Of a stretch of DNA of 57,474 nucleotides, positions 26,600 to 35,300 are shown in pieces. The notes under the pieces were generated by a model. That model ran no database searches. It worked only from the letters and a program-made list of their open reading frames with translations, and had not been told where the DNA came from. Within the stretch, counting starts at the first letter, position 1. Each line of letters opens with the position of its first letter. Made by a program: the position numbers and the translations under genes. The stretch covers positions 1 to 57,474 of the forward strand of contig CANIBP010000043.1 of the NCBI GenBank assembly GCA_947466075.1. Direction: 5' to 3'. The stretch comes from Verrucomicrobiaceae bacterium (lineage in GTDB: Bacteria; Verrucomicrobiota; Verrucomicrobiia; Verrucomicrobiales; Verrucomicrobiaceae).

Positions 26600-27203
26600 C
26601 CAAGCCTCGTCGGATCGCCTCCGCTGTGGCTTGGGCGCGGTCATTGACTTTGAGCTTCATCAAGATGCGGCTGACATGCTGCTTCACGGTGTCCTCTCCG
26701 ATGCCGAGCGTGACGGCGATTTCTTTGTTGGCGTTGCCTTGGGCGACGAGTGCCAAAATCTCACGCTCACGCGGGGTGATGTCGGGTTCAGCGAGGCGGT
26801 CTTTGAGTCGCTGGGCGATGTCGGCAGGCAAGCTGCGCTCGCCTTTGGCAACGGTGCGGATAGCTGTGAGGAGATCGTTACGTGAAGAGGATTTTTGCAG
26901 GTAACCAAGCGCTCCTGCCTTCAGCGCGGCCTGGATTTCATCGTCACGGGCAAAGGTGGAGAAGATGAGCACGCGAGCTGTGGGATGTTCGCGGATCAAT
27001 GCGGCAGTGGCTTCGATGCCGCTGATGCCTGGGAGTTGGAGATCCATGAGAACGACGTCGGGCTGATTCTGGGCGAAGAGTTTGGCCGTATCTTCACCAC
27101 GATCGGTCTCGCCAATGACCTTAAGGTCGTCTTCAAGCTCCAAGGAAGCGACTAGGCCGCTGCGGACGACAAAGTGATCGTCGATGAGGAGAAGAGTAAG
27201 CAT
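26589..27203 (-). CDS. NarL/LuxR-type response regulator
   Basis: A 204-residue two-domain regulator. The receiver has Asp8/Asp9 (LLIDDH), phospho-acceptor Asp54 (VLMDLQLPG), the conserved Ser/Thr near 82 and Lys104 (YLQKSS). The C-terminal LuxR HTH is TPREREILALVAQGNANKEIAVTLGIGEDTVKQHVSRIL. MLTLLLIDDH is the start, two bases after the stop of the histidine kinase gene, so the pair is co-transcribed and almost certainly cognate. The targets are unknown. Confidence 0.93.
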   Translation of the reverse strand: MLTLLLIDDHFVVRSGLVASLELEDDLKVIGETDRGEDTAKLFAQNQPDVVLMDLQLPGISGIEATAALIREHPTARVLIFSTFARDDEIQAALKAGALGYLQKSSSRNDLLTAIRTVAKGERSLPADIAQRLKDRLAEPDITPREREILALVAQGNANKEIAVTLGIGEDTVKQHVSRILMKLKVNDRAQATAEAIRRGLVKV

Positions 27204-27205
27204 GA

Positions 27206-29239
27206 TCAAAGTGGAAGCGTCACAATAACTGAGGTGCCTTGGCCGGGCTGGCTTTGCCATTCTGCTTCGGCGTGAATTTTGCGGCAGCGTTCGCGAATGC
27301 CGATGCAGCCGAAGTGGCCCGGCTTGCCGTGGGTTTCGGCGCTGGGATCAAAGCCGCGGCCGTTGTCGATGATGCGGAGCGTGATGAGAGTCGGAATGCT
27401 GGATAGATGGAGGGTGATTTGCGAGGCATTGGCGTGCTTGAGTGCGTTGGTGACAGCCTCTTTCGCGATCATGCGGAGATGATGCGTCACATGGGATGGG
27501 ATAGGCGGAACGGGATGAAAGTCGAGATGGATGGCGATGCCGTCTGGGGCACGAGAAGCGAGAAGTTGAAGCGCATCAGCGAGCGTGGTGGCTTGTTCCG
27601 TATCACGAAGGTCAGAGACGAGATTGCGCGCTTCGCTTTGAATGCGGGAGACGAGACTGCGGCTGTTTTCCAGCAGTGAACGGGCTTTGTCTTCAAGTGG
27701 GCGCGTGGCGGCAGCATCAAGACGCAAGGAGAGGCCGGTAAGTTCTTGTTCGAGTGTGTCATGGAATTCACGAGCGATGCGCTGGCGCTCATCCAGCGTG
27801 GCTTGGTGCACGATTTTGCGCTCCAGACGCGTGATCTGGCGGCGCTGAAAGGTGATCCACACAAGTGTGATCAAGACGAGCCCGCCAAGGAGAATGATCG
27901 CCATGACAAGGTTCCGTGCTGTCCAAAATGGTGCGGTGCTGAGCACACGAATGTCATCGACAGAGCGAAGCAGTAGCGAGGCGCGGTCCGGCTCGGAGCG
28001 GAAGCCTTTGTCCGTGGTAGCCGATTCGACGAGGCAGATGCCGGTAATCTGGCAGACGGAACCGAGTTCGAACCGAGGTATGGTGTTTTGCAGGAGAAAG
28101 GCACGGATGGAGTTGCCACCGAAGGTGAGGCTTAGCTCGTAGCCGTCATTCGTGCGGAAAAAGTCGTTCAATACGGCGGGAGGGGTGAGTTGGACTAGAT
28201 CGGCATCGTGCGAGCCGTTTTGGAATTCTCGTAAGCTCACGGCGGCAGGAGCAGGAGGCTCGGCGGCTTCGGTGGTGAGCACATGTGCGTCGGCTAAGGA
28301 AGCGCTGAAGCCAGCCATGACTGGAAAGCCGATGATTTCAGCCACTTCTCCCGGTCTAAGGCTTGCGGACGAATTTAACCTAATGGCGATCGAGGGCGAA
28401 AGCAGTGGCTTTGGTGATTCGTCTTTTTTTGTATCACGCGGCGGGGGCGGTGGGGTGACATCCCGCAGGAAAACGCGACCGTCTTTAAACGCGGCCAAAA
28501 TGGTGCCGCGAATGCGGGTGCGATGATGCGGTTCATCCGCCGATCCGAAACGAAGTAGCGCGGCGACGGAGATGATGGGCAGTAACTCAGGTGCGGCGGC
28601 TTTTTGCGTGATTACGACATCGCTCCAGTCCGTGACGCGGAGGTAGGGAAAGACGAGCTGGCGGCGGTCATTGATGCCACCGGCGGCGAGAGCGGTGATG
28701 CGGAGGCGTGTGTCGATGACAGCGGGAGCGGATTCGGGCGGTGAATCGATGCGCACCTCGATGACGCGGCTGCCCATCGCGAGACGGAGGAGCGAGCGGT
28801 TTTCATCGAGCGGCGTCAGCGTGCGGCCCAAGCCTTCAACGACGACGCGTTGGTAATGGAACCGGCCGGTGGCGAGATCATCGTAAGTCGCAGGGACGGC
28901 GGCGGGAGGTGCTGTGTGGCCGAGGATTTGCAGTTCGGAGACATCGACGCCGGGAAAGTAGAGTCCGGCGGTGGTGGTGCCTTTGACCCGGACCTCGTCA
29001 CCGACGCGGAGGTCGTTGCGGACTGGTTTGAAGTGCAGGTGCGTGCCTGCGGTGACGTCTTGAACGAACACAGTGCTGCCGCTTTCGACGAAGCCGATCG
29101 TGGCGGTGAGATCGACAGGGAGTTTCTCCAAACTGCGTTCGTAGGGCAGCGTGCGGATGTCGATGGCGCGGGTGAGTTGCGCATGAGCCGCGCTTTGCAT
29201 GAGCAGCGCGACGCAGAAGCCATGGAAGAGCCATTTCAT
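27206..29239 (-). CDS. Sensor histidine kinase (HisKA_3 type) with large exported sensor region
   Basis: A 677-residue NarX/DegS-class kinase. It has a signal peptide (1-20), a ~415-residue exported region, one membrane segment (about 441-464), then HisKA_3 (RIAREFHDTLEQELTGL, phospho-His493) and HATPase_c (EAVTNALKHA N-box, 594-603; DNGRGFD, 625-631). The sensor region contains about three repeating beta-rich units (VFVQDVTAGTHL, VKGTTTAGLYFPG; VFLRDVTPP, AEIIGFPVMAG; FLLQNTIP, CQITGIC) resembling OB-fold/YhcR-like modules. The ligand is unknown. The gene is followed at two bases by its response regulator and preceded at nine bases by the PH-domain gene. Confidence 0.9.
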   Translation of the reverse strand: MKWLFHGFCVALLMQSAAHAQLTRAIDIRTLPYERSLEKLPVDLTATIGFVESGSTVFVQDVTAGTHLHFKPVRNDLRVGDEVRVKGTTTAGLYFPGVDVSELQILGHTAPPAAVPATYDDLATGRFHYQRVVVEGLGRTLTPLDENRSLLRLAMGSRVIEVRIDSPPESAPAVIDTRLRITALAAGGINDRRQLVFPYLRVTDWSDVVITQKAAAPELLPIISVAALLRFGSADEPHHRTRIRGTILAAFKDGRVFLRDVTPPPPPRDTKKDESPKPLLSPSIAIRLNSSASLRPGEVAEIIGFPVMAGFSASLADAHVLTTEAAEPPAPAAVSLREFQNGSHDADLVQLTPPAVLNDFFRTNDGYELSLTFGGNSIRAFLLQNTIPRFELGSVCQITGICLVESATTDKGFRSEPDRASLLLRSVDDIRVLSTAPFWTARNLVMAIILLGGLVLITLVWITFQRRQITRLERKIVHQATLDERQRIAREFHDTLEQELTGLSLRLDAAATRPLEDKARSLLENSRSLVSRIQSEARNLVSDLRDTEQATTLADALQLLASRAPDGIAIHLDFHPVPPIPSHVTHHLRMIAKEAVTNALKHANASQITLHLSSIPTLITLRIIDNGRGFDPSAETHGKPGHFGCIGIRERCRKIHAEAEWQSQPGQGTSVIVTLPL

Positions 29240-29248
29240 GCCGATGAT

Positions 29249-30004
29249 TCAATCATCCGTCACCGGGCCGCCGCGCTGGAGCTTTCGCACAAGGTCTTTC
29301 ACCTCGTGGGCTTGGCGCATATCTTTGAACTGCACCTCGATGCCAGCGTTCGCGGCGGTGGAGAAGTCGATGGTGCCGAGACCGAGCAGGCCTTTGAGGC
29401 CAGACTCATAAACGTCGATGCTGCGGATGTCGCAGATACGCGCTTCTTTGGAACTGCGGCCAATGATGCCCCAAATCAGCTCCACGCGCTCGCGGGTGAC
29501 GATGTAGTCATGCGAGTAGCGTGAGATACCGATGGCGATCAGCGTGGATGAGGCGCAGAGCAAAGCGATGACGGCGTATTCGAGCTGAATGACGAACAGC
29601 AGACCGCCGGCGACGGCGAGCAGAATGCACAGGAACAATGCTTTCGTATATCCAAGCCACGAAGGATGCGCGTGGTGCAGGATGATCTCGCCACTGGGGG
29701 TGTAGTCGTAATCGTCGTCTGCGTCTTCGATTTCCACCTCTTCCACTTCTTCGATAATTTCTTCTTCCTCATAGCCATCGGCATCAGGACTGATCTCGCG
29801 ATAGGCGGGGCGATCGAGGCGGGCTTGGCTCGGACGGCGCATACCGCTGACGAGTTCGCCCACGGTATGAGTTAGCCCAGTATCTTCATCGATACACATT
29901 TCGCCACGGGTCAGTGAGCCGCGGGCGACGAGCGTGTACAGATCCTCCTTGGTCAGCGGATCGCTGAAGGCCGGATGCTGCTGGAGTGTGTAGCGGGCGG
30001 ACAT
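29249..30004 (-). CDS. Membrane protein with bacterial PH (bPH2/DUF304) domain
   Basis: A 251-residue protein. The N-terminal ~60 residues resemble a GYF_2-type module (YTLQQHPAFSDPLTKEDLYTLVARGSL, HTVGELVSGM). A strongly acidic linker follows (EEEEIIEEVEEVEIED), then two hydrophobic segments (ALFLCILLAVAGGLLFVI, YAVIALLCASSTLIAIG). The bPH2 domain is typical: YIVTRERVELIWGIIGRSSKEARICDIRSIDV...LGTIDFST. The role is unknown. It is nine bases downstream of the YbjN-like gene and nine upstream of the kinase, so it belongs to that operon. Confidence 0.8.
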   Translation of the reverse strand: MSARYTLQQHPAFSDPLTKEDLYTLVARGSLTRGEMCIDEDTGLTHTVGELVSGMRRPSQARLDRPAYREISPDADGYEEEEIIEEVEEVEIEDADDDYDYTPSGEIILHHAHPSWLGYTKALFLCILLAVAGGLLFVIQLEYAVIALLCASSTLIAIGISRYSHDYIVTRERVELIWGIIGRSSKEARICDIRSIDVYESGLKGLLGLGTIDFSTAANAGIEVQFKDMRQAHEVKDLVRKLQRGGPVTDD

Positions 30005-30013
30005 GAAGCTCGC

Positions 30014-30508
30014 TCATTCTGCATCGGGTGCGGGCGGGAGCAAATCTTCGCGTTTCATTAAATCGGCCACCTTGAGCAGCAGCAGCTCACCTTTGGGTGT
30101 GCGGACGATTTCGCCGAGATAGGGCGTGAGGCGGTCCGTTTCGGCGACAGCGGAATGAACCATGCTGGCGAGGATGCGCTGGTCGTGCCGGTTGGGCGGG
30201 AAGACGTTGCTGATGCGGAACATCACTTGGCCGCTGTCCCATTCGAGTTCGAAGTTGCCGAGGTTCAGTTCTTTGTTCGTGCGCATGATGAGTTCGCTCA
30301 CGGCAAGGCGATGCGTGGAGGGAACTTGGAGCGACGAAAGCGCCACGACGCTGGCGATGTGTGTTTCACCGAAAATCTGCATATGCAGCGGGATTTTCGT
30401 GTGATGTGCCTCGAAATCGGACTCAAGGACCTCCTGGGCGGGGATTTCGCGGTAGTGCCATCCCATTTCCTTGAAGGTGCTGAGTGCGACGGCGTAGAGG
30501 GCGGACAT
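30014..30508 (-). CDS. YbjN-domain protein
   Basis: A 164-residue cytoplasmic protein that fits the YbjN family (PF10722). The pattern MIMRTNKELNLGNFELEWDSGQVMFRISN (partly IMRTNKELNLGNFELEWD) followed by a helical C-terminus (MVHSAVAETDRLTPYLGEI) is characteristic of this tetraspan-chaperone-like, type III chaperone-like fold. The function is unknown; E. coli YbjN affects motility and stress traits. ATG 30508 was chosen because longer readings run into the tRNA. It is first in the run with the PH protein, kinase and regulator. Confidence 0.75.
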   Translation of the reverse strand: MSALYAVALSTFKEMGWHYREIPAQEVLESDFEAHHTKIPLHMQIFGETHIASVVALSSLQVPSTHRLAVSELIMRTNKELNLGNFELEWDSGQVMFRISNVFPPNRHDQRILASMVHSAVAETDRLTPYLGEIVRTPKGELLLLKVADLMKREDLLPPAPDAE

Positions 30509-30530
30509 CAGAAAATTAGAAATTTGAAAT

Positions 30531-30549
30531 CTCAGATTTGAAATCTGAG
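30531..30549 (-). terminator. Palindrome directly after tRNA-Pro
   Basis: CTCAGATTT and AAATCTGAG form a perfect 9-bp inverted repeat with a single-base centre, starting at the base after the tRNA CCA end. On the minus strand an AT-rich, T-containing stretch follows. It may terminate or process the tRNA transcript before the YbjN gene begins at 30508. A one-base centre means the outer pairs alone would form the hairpin. Confidence 0.45.
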
Positions 30550-30626
30550 TGGTCGGGGCGGCCAGATTCGAACTGACGACTTCTTGCTCCCAAAGCAAGC
30601 GCTCTACCAGGCTGAGCTACGCCCCG
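30550..30626 (-). tRNA. tRNA-Pro(TGG)
   Basis: The 77-base gene folds as a standard cloverleaf. The acceptor CGGGGCG pairs with CGCCCCG; the D arm contains AGCTC...GAGC; the anticodon stem CTTGC/GCAAG holds loop TTTGGGA with anticodon TGG; and the T loop is GTTCGAATC. The sequence ends ACCA, so CCA is genomically encoded. Confidence 0.95.
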
Positions 30627-30735
30627 ATTGTGATTCCCGCGTTCCCATGAGGAGCGAGGGGCCGCGATTGTGGCGCTGTTTGTGATCGAAGCAAGGGGAA
30701 AGGCGAAGTGTTGTCAGTTAAGAGGCTCTCCGGGC

Positions 30736-32274
30736 TTATTTGAGCGTCACGGTGGGGCTGAAGGGGCCGATATGCTCGCGTTCCCACCATTCGCCGCTGA
30801 TTTTTTGCACTTCGGGCTTGGTGAAGTGGTAACGGTAGAGCCGAGCGCGGATGTGGGTGATTTTTTCGACTGGGAAGGGCGGTGGTTCGAGGAGATCCCA
30901 CACGGGCTGCTTGTGCTGCAGCAGGGCGGTGAGGAATTGTCCGAACCAGTGCATGGGGGAGCCGGGATTGGCATCGCGTTGCGGATCGTAGCCAGAATAG
31001 AGCGCGGCGAACCACATCTGCCAGTCGAGACGTGGTTGATGTGGGGCGATGAAACGCGGCGCGGTTTTAGGATCGCCTGGTTTGTATTTGAAATCGAGCG
31101 GCAGGAACAGGCCACCATCATCGCTGACCTCAAGGAGGACTTCAGGGCGCTCCTCGGTCATGTCTTGGAACAGGCCGTAGGCATTGAAGGAGCGCGTGCG
31201 GGCGATGGGCGCATCGAGCGTGGCGTGCAGGCTGTTGGAGAACTTGGGCCGGTAGTTCCGAATGCGTCCCGCGAGGAAGGAATCGGCGGCGAGGAGGGTG
31301 ATGAAGATGATGGGCAGCACCACCGCGAGTGAGGGCCATTGTGTCCAGCGTCGAAAAGACGGGCGCGGTGCTTCGGCGTCGATGCGGAGCCAGCGGCGCA
31401 CGAATTTCGGCCACCAGCGGTCATCCAGCAGCGTCAGGGCGAGCGCGGCAGTGAGGAGGGTGAAGAAATTATAGTTTCCAGTGGCGGAGATCATCGCCAT
31501 GAGGCCGAGGAAGCCGAGCGCGGCGAACAAACGGCCCCAACGGCCGAAGAAAATGGCGAAGGGCAGCACGAGTTCGATGCCATACATGATCCAGCAGCTC
31601 GCGATGTGTAACCAGCGCGGCGCATTGTGTGCAAACCACGACAGACCGTTCGGTAGCGGCTGCGTCTCATAGTGGTAGAGCAGTGCGGTCATGTTCTGCC
31701 ACGGCAGGTCACCACCGCCGATCTTGACGTAGCCGGAGAGTAACATCAGGCGGAATAGAAGCCAGTGCAGGAGGAAGATGGAACCCCGTAGCGGCTCGGT
31801 GAGACCGCGCCATGACCACAACCGCCACGGTGCGATGAACAGCGCGAGAAACCCGGCTTCGAGCAGCAGCGCATCCCATTGATAGCCCATGAAAATGTCA
31901 CCTGTGGTGGCGAAGGAGAGATAGCCGAGCCACAGCAGAGCCAGCAACGGCCCCTGGGCCACACCGGCGATCACCAGCACGGCGAGGATACAGCACGCGA
32001 TCAGGCAGCCGTGCGCGAAGGCATCGCTATAATGCCAGTGGAAGATGCTCGGAAATTGCCACAGCAGCGTCTGGTGCTCGCGTGCCTCGAACGCATGGAC
32101 GTTTTCGAGCAGGCTCTTCGCGGGCAGGATGCCGTTTTCGCCGACCAGCCCGTCATACTGCAGGCCCCATGAGATGAAGGCGATGAGATAGATAGCCGCA
32201 AGCAGCCGTGGAAACAGCCAGCGGACGACGCTGTAGCGTCCGCGATGGGTTTCGAGCCAGGAGATGGGATTCAA
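30736..32274 (-). CDS. Lipase maturation factor (LMF) family membrane protein
   Basis: A 512-residue polytopic protein. It shows the LMF1/LMF2-family pattern: an N-terminal membrane segment (RWLFPRLLAAIYLIAFISWG), DGLVGENGILPA, then FMGYQWDALLLEAGFLALFIAPW, LLHWLLFRLMLLSGYVKIGGGDLPW, NMTALLYHYETQPLPN and GNYNFFTLLTAALALTLLDD. After the membrane half comes a soluble C-terminal region (PRLDWQMWFAAL, PHWFGQFLTALLQ-like) ending near TVTLK. The bacterial role is unknown; vertebrate LMF1 helps lipases fold in the ER. The gene stands alone and was not linked to a lipase here. Confidence 0.88.
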   Translation of the reverse strand: MNPISWLETHRGRYSVVRWLFPRLLAAIYLIAFISWGLQYDGLVGENGILPAKSLLENVHAFEAREHQTLLWQFPSIFHWHYSDAFAHGCLIACCILAVLVIAGVAQGPLLALLWLGYLSFATTGDIFMGYQWDALLLEAGFLALFIAPWRLWSWRGLTEPLRGSIFLLHWLLFRLMLLSGYVKIGGGDLPWQNMTALLYHYETQPLPNGLSWFAHNAPRWLHIASCWIMYGIELVLPFAIFFGRWGRLFAALGFLGLMAMISATGNYNFFTLLTAALALTLLDDRWWPKFVRRWLRIDAEAPRPSFRRWTQWPSLAVVLPIIFITLLAADSFLAGRIRNYRPKFSNSLHATLDAPIARTRSFNAYGLFQDMTEERPEVLLEVSDDGGLFLPLDFKYKPGDPKTAPRFIAPHQPRLDWQMWFAALYSGYDPQRDANPGSPMHWFGQFLTALLQHKQPVWDLLEPPPFPVEKITHIRARLYRYHFTKPEVQKISGEWWEREHIGPFSPTVTLK

Positions 32275-32311
32275 GGCAATCCCAGCCTACACGAAACATC
32301 GCTGCAGTGCA

Positions 32312-35300
32312 TCATCTCTCTGCCACGCCGCCGGTGATCTCCTTCGCATTCGTGCGCAGGATTTCGAGGCCGTTGAGGATGGGTTCGACGCTGGGGTTCG
32401 CGGGAATCAACTCCACGACGAGGTTCTCCGTCGCGGGAATGTTGGCGAACTCTTCGACGACAGCTCCTTTGCGTGTCGTGGGGTCAAAACTCTTGAACAC
32501 CACCTTGTCGCCGAGTTTCACGTCGAAGACGCGCTTACCGGGCTTGTCTCCATCGAGCGCGGCGAACATGAGTTTCACCGTGTAGGTCGCAGGAGGCTGT
32601 CCCTTCGCCAAAACGGGAATGTCGAGCTTCGTGACGCCACGCAGGCCGCTGGTAAAGATCCAAGGCGTGTCGTGACCGGTGACGGGATGGCTATCTTCGT
32701 TGTAACTGTAAGCACCGCCGGTCTTGCTGGTATATTGCGGTTTGAAATCGAGCGGCAGGTCGATGCCTGCACGCGAACTCGGGCGCGGATAGCCGAGCCA
32801 GAGCTTGCCGTGCGCATCACGGCGATCACCAGGAGCGCCGAGATTGAGCGCCATGTGCTGCACGGGCAATGAAGCGCCGTCTGCGCTGTAAACACCCCAG
32901 TTCATGCGGTCCTCACGCGGCTCAAACACGACAGTGCTCGCGATGGAGAAGAGGCACACGCAGCCCGCGCTGGCTTCGGGGATCATCACGAGGCCGTTGG
33001 CGGGGATGGTGTTGATCCAGCAGCCGAGGCGATGGCCGGCGAAGTGCTCGGTGCCGCTGTCGCTGTCGCGATCATAGAAGGCGGTGAATTTGGAGCGGAA
33101 GAACATCATGTTCGGTGTCGCCGAAATCGCGCCGCAGTGATGGCCGGGCCGCGCGAACATCCACGCGGACTCTTCGCCGGTGATGGGGTGCTTGCGGGTC
33201 TTCTGTGCGCCGGTGTAGAGGTCGTAGCTCCACGGCTCGGCGATGATTTCGTTGTCGATCACGACAGGGCGATGGCGGTAGTTCGCGTCCTTGGCCCACA
33301 GCTTGTCGCCCTTGTTCGCGTCGAGCACCACGAGACGACGGCGTTTGAACTCACCGCTCAAGAACTGCTCCCAGTAGTGCCCGTTGGCGTTCGCGCCGCC
33401 GAGCACGAGGTGGCCGTTGTGATACATAAGCGTCAAGGCACCGCCGCCGATGCCGATCTCGCTGCAATCGGTCACATCCACCGGTTTCGCCCACTGCTGC
33501 TGGCCCGTGACTGCATCCAGCGCCACCGCCATGCGCAGATCGTTGTTCTTCACGCGGTCCTCGGCCAGTTCGCGCTCTTTGCCGGTGAGTTTGGCCAGAT
33601 CGGTCTTGTCCTGCGCCAGCATGAGCGCCCGTTGCTCGGGCGTGAGCGAGGCGTCGATGAAAAACAATCGTCCGTCGCCGATGGCGATGCTGACATGCGA
33701 GATGTGCTTGCCCTGATGAGTCCATTTCAATGCGCCGGTCTTCACATCGAAGGCGAAGATCTTGTCCGTCGAAATCGAGCCGCTTTTGCCACGACGTGCG
33801 ACTTCGGCAGCTTTTTCGACACGTTCCGTTTCGGTGCCGTAGAGCAAGCCGTCGTGGTAGGCGATGTAGCCCCATTGCAGATCCTTCTTCGTGCCTGCGC
33901 CTGGAATCGTGAGGATGCGCACGACTTTGCCGGTGGCGGCATCGAACTGGATGCAATCCTCCTCCATCAGCATGAAGAGGTAGTCATCACTCGCGGCCAT
34001 GTTTCCAGGCTCGCGGGCGTTATAGACGCCGATGCGCATCGCACCGGGGTTTTTCGTTTCCCAGAGAAACTGGCCGTTGTAGGCATCGTAGGCCAGCACG
34101 CTGTCCTCGCCCTGCACAAACAGGCGGCCATTGGTTGAAAGCGGTCCCACGGCTCCATCGTGACGATTCACCACCTGACCCGGACCGGGATCGCCATACC
34201 ACAACACGCTGAGTCCGCCTTTGATGCGGCGGTCGTCGGTGCTCGATGTGTTCGCCGCGTTGCCATACTGGTGCGACCATGAACTAGCGCCGGGCAATGT
34301 GGCACGCGTGAGGATACTCCAGCCATCTGCATTCGTGATCTTCGCCTTCTCCTCGCTCAACTTCGTCTCAGCGAGCCATGCGTCGGTTTTCGGCGTCGTC
34401 TTGAAACAGAATTTGCCACCAATGGGCTTCAAATGCCGCGCCACATCCGATGGCGCGCCGACAGGCTCAGCGCTGTCGCTCACGATCAAATTGGCGCAGT
34501 AGCTCGAATACGGCATCACGGCGAGATCGAGGTGATCCACCGTGATGCGTGGGCCATAAAGGCCCGTCGCGAGCAGTTCCCGACGCGCAGCAGCCACCTT
34601 CTTCTCATCTGCATCCACGCCGAAGATGATCAACTCGCTGCGCTTTGCGAGTTCGTAGGCCAACTGGCCTTTGTCGTTGCCGAGCACGATGCAGAAACCC
34701 TTCGTGATGCCGGTTTGCTTCAAGATGGCTTCAGCAGCTTTGGCATGCGCGGCGTCCGACGGGAAATCATTGGCTTTCTTGACCGCGATCGACTCCGCCG
34801 CTTTCTCACCGAAGACATAAACACGTCCCGTTGTCGTGCTGGCGACGAGATGACCGTCAGAAACCGCCAGACCACGTGCTTCGCCATCCACTGCGGCTTT
34901 CCAGGCTGGTTTGCCCGTTTCAGCATCAATGGCGATCACTTCGCCTTTGCCACCCGCGATTACCGTTTTGCCTGCAACGATCAAGGCGGATTCGTGCTGT
35001 GATTCAAGTGTCCATTTCACGCCGACATCGGCGGCAGTCGCCAGATCGGTCTTATGCTTCGCGATCTCGTCTTGCTTCGCTTTGTAAGCGATCCGCAGCG
35101 GCTCGTATTTAGCTGCGACGGCGGCCAGTTCGGCCTGCGCCTTCGCAAAGGCGGCTGGATCGTCTTTGACTTTGCGTGTGGCGGCTTCAGCAGCTTGAAA
35201 CTTTTTTGCTTCGGCAAGCGCCGGATGCTTCTTCAAGTCAGCGCTGATTTTCGCGATGGCCATTTCATGCGCATGACGGATGCGCGTGCCTTCGGCGTGC

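Noticed and set aside
33032..34138. 368-codon open frame antisense to the PQQ giant
   Set aside because: Composition typical of reverse-strand shadows; the sense strand shows continuous propeller motifs.
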